From Brugia malayi (taxonomy: Eukaryota; Nematoda; Chromadorea; Rhabditida; Onchocercidae): DNA of 64,000 nucleotides. Numbering within the stretch: position 1 is the first letter of the stretch; each line of letters opens with the position of its first letter. The position numbers and the translations under genes were made by a program. Below are positions 61,634-64,000 of this stretch, piece by piece. Under the pieces are notes generated by a model, which saw only the letters and a program-made list of their open reading frames with translations, did no database searches and was not told where the DNA came from. The stretch spans positions 3,696,528-3,760,527 of the forward strand of contig NW_025062475.1 of the NCBI RefSeq assembly GCF_000002995.4, in the 5' to 3' direction.

Positions 61634-64000
61634 ATGGGCGAAGTTAATGGACCTGTCTGTTCACCTGAAATCGTTCTTGCCTCAGCTGGCAAGGTTGTTT
61701 CGTTTCTTTTTTTCGACCAGAACATTGAAATAAGCATATATTAATAAGCATTTGCATGCATGCTTTTGAAAATGTGTACAAAAATTGAAATAGAGAATGA
61801 AATTTTTAGCCTTATAATATCAAAATGCAATTAAAAAGATTAAAATATAGATGGATAGGAAAAAGAAAAAGGATCTAAATTGTTTATGATTTTTTAATTT
61901 CATTGTCTTTTTATCTTTTTTTGTTACTCCTTACCATCTCTCTTTTTTCCCTTAAAAAAGAAAAAACAAAGTTGATACGTTCATTTTTTTTTTTTTATTT
62001 ATACATTTTTTAGGTCTGTATTTTTTTTTCGTTCTATTTTTATTTCAATAATTAATCATATTAGAAACATAGCAAACTTATGCCAAAAGCCATAGAAGAT
62101 GGATCCTTTTAGAACTTTCTGCTGAAATAAAGTTGTCTTTAAACAGTTTGATGACTTATTTTTGGATCGTTTTTACGTGTTATTTATTGTAGATTGCATT
62201 AAATGGTTAAAATAATAAGTGTAACTGTCAACAAAATCTTTATTCAACTGTTTTCCTCAATAATCTAATGGACATTTCAGACATTATCGGAAAATGGACA
62301 AGAGAATTCACCGCATAATTCTGATTCTGGTCACGAAACATCATCGCCTGATTCACCATTAACACCCATTGAGGAAGGAGCTGTTTCTCCAGGTGATGAT
62401 TCTTTCTTTGTTGTTTGGTTCGTCGTAAACGTCTAAGTCGCTTGACATTCAGCCGGGAGTTTTGTAAATTGGTCTCATGTATATCTGTTGTCAGAAGAAT
62501 TTTCGAATATCATCGTTTATCAGACCACTTAATACATTGAACTTTTTTTCTTTTTCAAAATGCTGACAACTTGTTGTTTTAATGCTTGAAAAGAATAATG
62601 AAAAACTATGAACAGATATGTCAGTGAATCATCATTTCTAAATTACGAGCTAATGTTTCACCCTTTTCACAAAAAATACCAATTGATATTTCATTTTCAT
62701 TTCATTTCACAAAGAGAAAATTACACAGTTGTGTTTCAGTTGATAGATTGGAATGATTGGCAGAATTTGTCATTATTATGTTTGTGATAGAACAGTGTGT
62801 AAAAAATTAGCAATTTTATAATTTTTAATTAACATTTTATGTATGAGAATAAAAAATGTAATGGAGCATTCACCATAAAAATATTATGCATTTAATTTGC
62901 ACCCATTGATTCAGAATTATAATTCAAAATTATATTCGCATATGAATATGATTTGGATGCATGAGGCATTGCTTTACTAGAATGCAAAAAATGCATGATT
63001 TACAAATAATGATGCTCTATCGTATTAACAGATATTCATTTATGCTAGGTTAGATAAATGATTACCAGAAAATAATTCAGTTATCTTCATCGATTTAAGA
63101 CAACAAAGTAATATTTCTAACTTACGTATAATACATAGGCATTTCAGATTCACTTCCTATATAATACGGTAATAAACAGAAATTAAAATATTATACCAAA
63201 ATTTTTTTATCTATTTGAATAAAAATTTGTTTGATAAGTAAATAGTTAGTGAAGAATCTGCAGTAGGTATCATAAATCTTAGTAAGTGAATGAAATTGTG
63301 AATATATTATTATATTATCTCAGAGTATTATTATATTATCTTGAATATCTGGTTAGGCGTCTGCAATGATCTTTCCATCATTTATTTGTATTCCTTTTCC
63401 GTTGAAATTACTGCTAGAGTTGAGGTGATTTCCGTGACTGCTTTGGTAAAATTAATTTATGCTATAGTGTCATACTTTCCAGAGTCTTACATGCTTGTAG
63501 AAATAAGTTCATTATTATATTCGATGAGTTAAAAATGTAATTGGGACACAAGGAATTGGAAAAAAATTTTCGAAATTGTTTTTCAGTTATTATTAGAAAT
63601 ATTTACTCAACCACATAACTAAAAAACACGCTGGTGGTGTATTTTTTATTCACCTAATTCATAACATCCGTAATTGTTATCTAAACTATGTTAATATTAA
63701 AACCATCTCATAATACATAACCTGAGTTGTAACAACAGTAGTTTGACAATGTAGACATATGCGAGAAAGATTTCAATAAGTTAAGGAGTCATTTAGTAAT
63801 AATTCCTTAACTTACTTTTCGTCAAACAAGTCAGGATCAAATTCATGGTTCTACCGAGGAAACTTTGCATTAATAAAGATGTTGAAAAATTGTTTTCAGC
63901 GGCGGAAAAGACTGGTAACGATGGTGAGGTATTGTGTCCGAGTGATGAATGCGATACATTTCGTATCCGTATTATTGCACCTGGTGCAGAACCGTTCGAC
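61634..64000 (+). CDS. clu-1: CLUH/clustered-mitochondria protein homologue, N-terminal part (cut by window end)
   Basis: CLU proteins are large cytosolic RNA-binding proteins needed for mitochondrial distribution and for translation of nuclear mitochondrial mRNAs. Three exons are in the window: coding from ATG 61634 in exon 61626-61693, then 62281-62392 and 63900 onward, all in phase. The first 70 residues are acidic, Ser/Pro-rich and probably disordered (SPHNSDSGHETSSPDSPLTP). Exon 3 then reads FRIRIIAPGAEPFD, which fits the start of the ubiquitin-like CLU N-terminal domain (KI-APG-EPFELQV in animals). The TTATTTCAG just before the first exon may be a spliced-leader acceptor, which would make MGEVNG the start. 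The frame is also open upstream of this Met within the exon, so an earlier exon is possible. The identification rests on a short match. Confidence 0.6.

Noticed and set aside
1..64000. tRNA, rRNA, CRISPR, prophage or endosymbiont (Wolbachia-like) insertions
   Set aside because: I scanned by eye for B-box-like GTTCGA motifs, repeats with regular spacers and uninterrupted bacterial-style frames, and saw none that held up. A computed search could still find small or decayed ones.

Overview
The window is AT-rich eukaryotic DNA with short exons, GT-AG introns and very long homopolymer runs. Gene content, a T-rich ND4-like mitochondrial insert and probable spliced-leader acceptors point to a nematode. 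A filarial (onchocercid) worm is my best inference, but no taxon-specific marker was tested. Gene models were built by hand: an exon was accepted only when its acceptor, its donor and the reading phase agreed across the join.

Layout. 0.35-4.6 kb (+): two tandem paralogues of a small secreted eight-cysteine protein with a hydrophobic C-terminus; I do not recognise the family. The second copy has a decayed extra exon in its first intron. 5.0-7.2 kb (-): a gene of unknown function, with a ~190 bp direct repeat in one intron. 8.7-11.9 kb (+): a PP1-like Ser/Thr phosphatase with an acidic N-terminal tail. 12.6-18.6 kb (-): a RECQ5-type helicase (19 exons). 19.5-24.0 kb (-): PIG-T, a GPI-transamidase subunit, with a mitochondrial ND4 fragment (NUMT) in one intron. 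26.1-28.5 kb (-): a small Cys/His zinc-binding protein. 28.5-43.5 kb: non-coding, with a 33-bp minisatellite, CAT/CAC microsatellite and a 730-bp foldback element. 43.8-46.1 kb (-): a predicted mitochondrial protein of unknown family. 47.1-47.2 kb: an orphan exon. 48.9-49.0 kb (-): the last exon of a peritrophin-A (CBM14) chitin-binding protein. 49-61.6 kb: non-coding with simple repeats and two GC-rich islands. 61.6 kb to the end (+): the first three exons of a CLUH/clu-1 homologue, running out of the window.

Functional links are limited. PIG-T attaches GPI anchors in the ER, and the two paralogues have C-termini that could be GPI signals (inference). PIG-T and the helicase lie head to tail on the minus strand 0.86 kb apart, so joint transcription with trans-splicing is possible. 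The CLUH homologue, the predicted mitochondrial protein and the NUMT all relate to mitochondria, but nothing shows they are coordinated. I found no prokaryote-like system, CRISPR, rRNA or tRNA.
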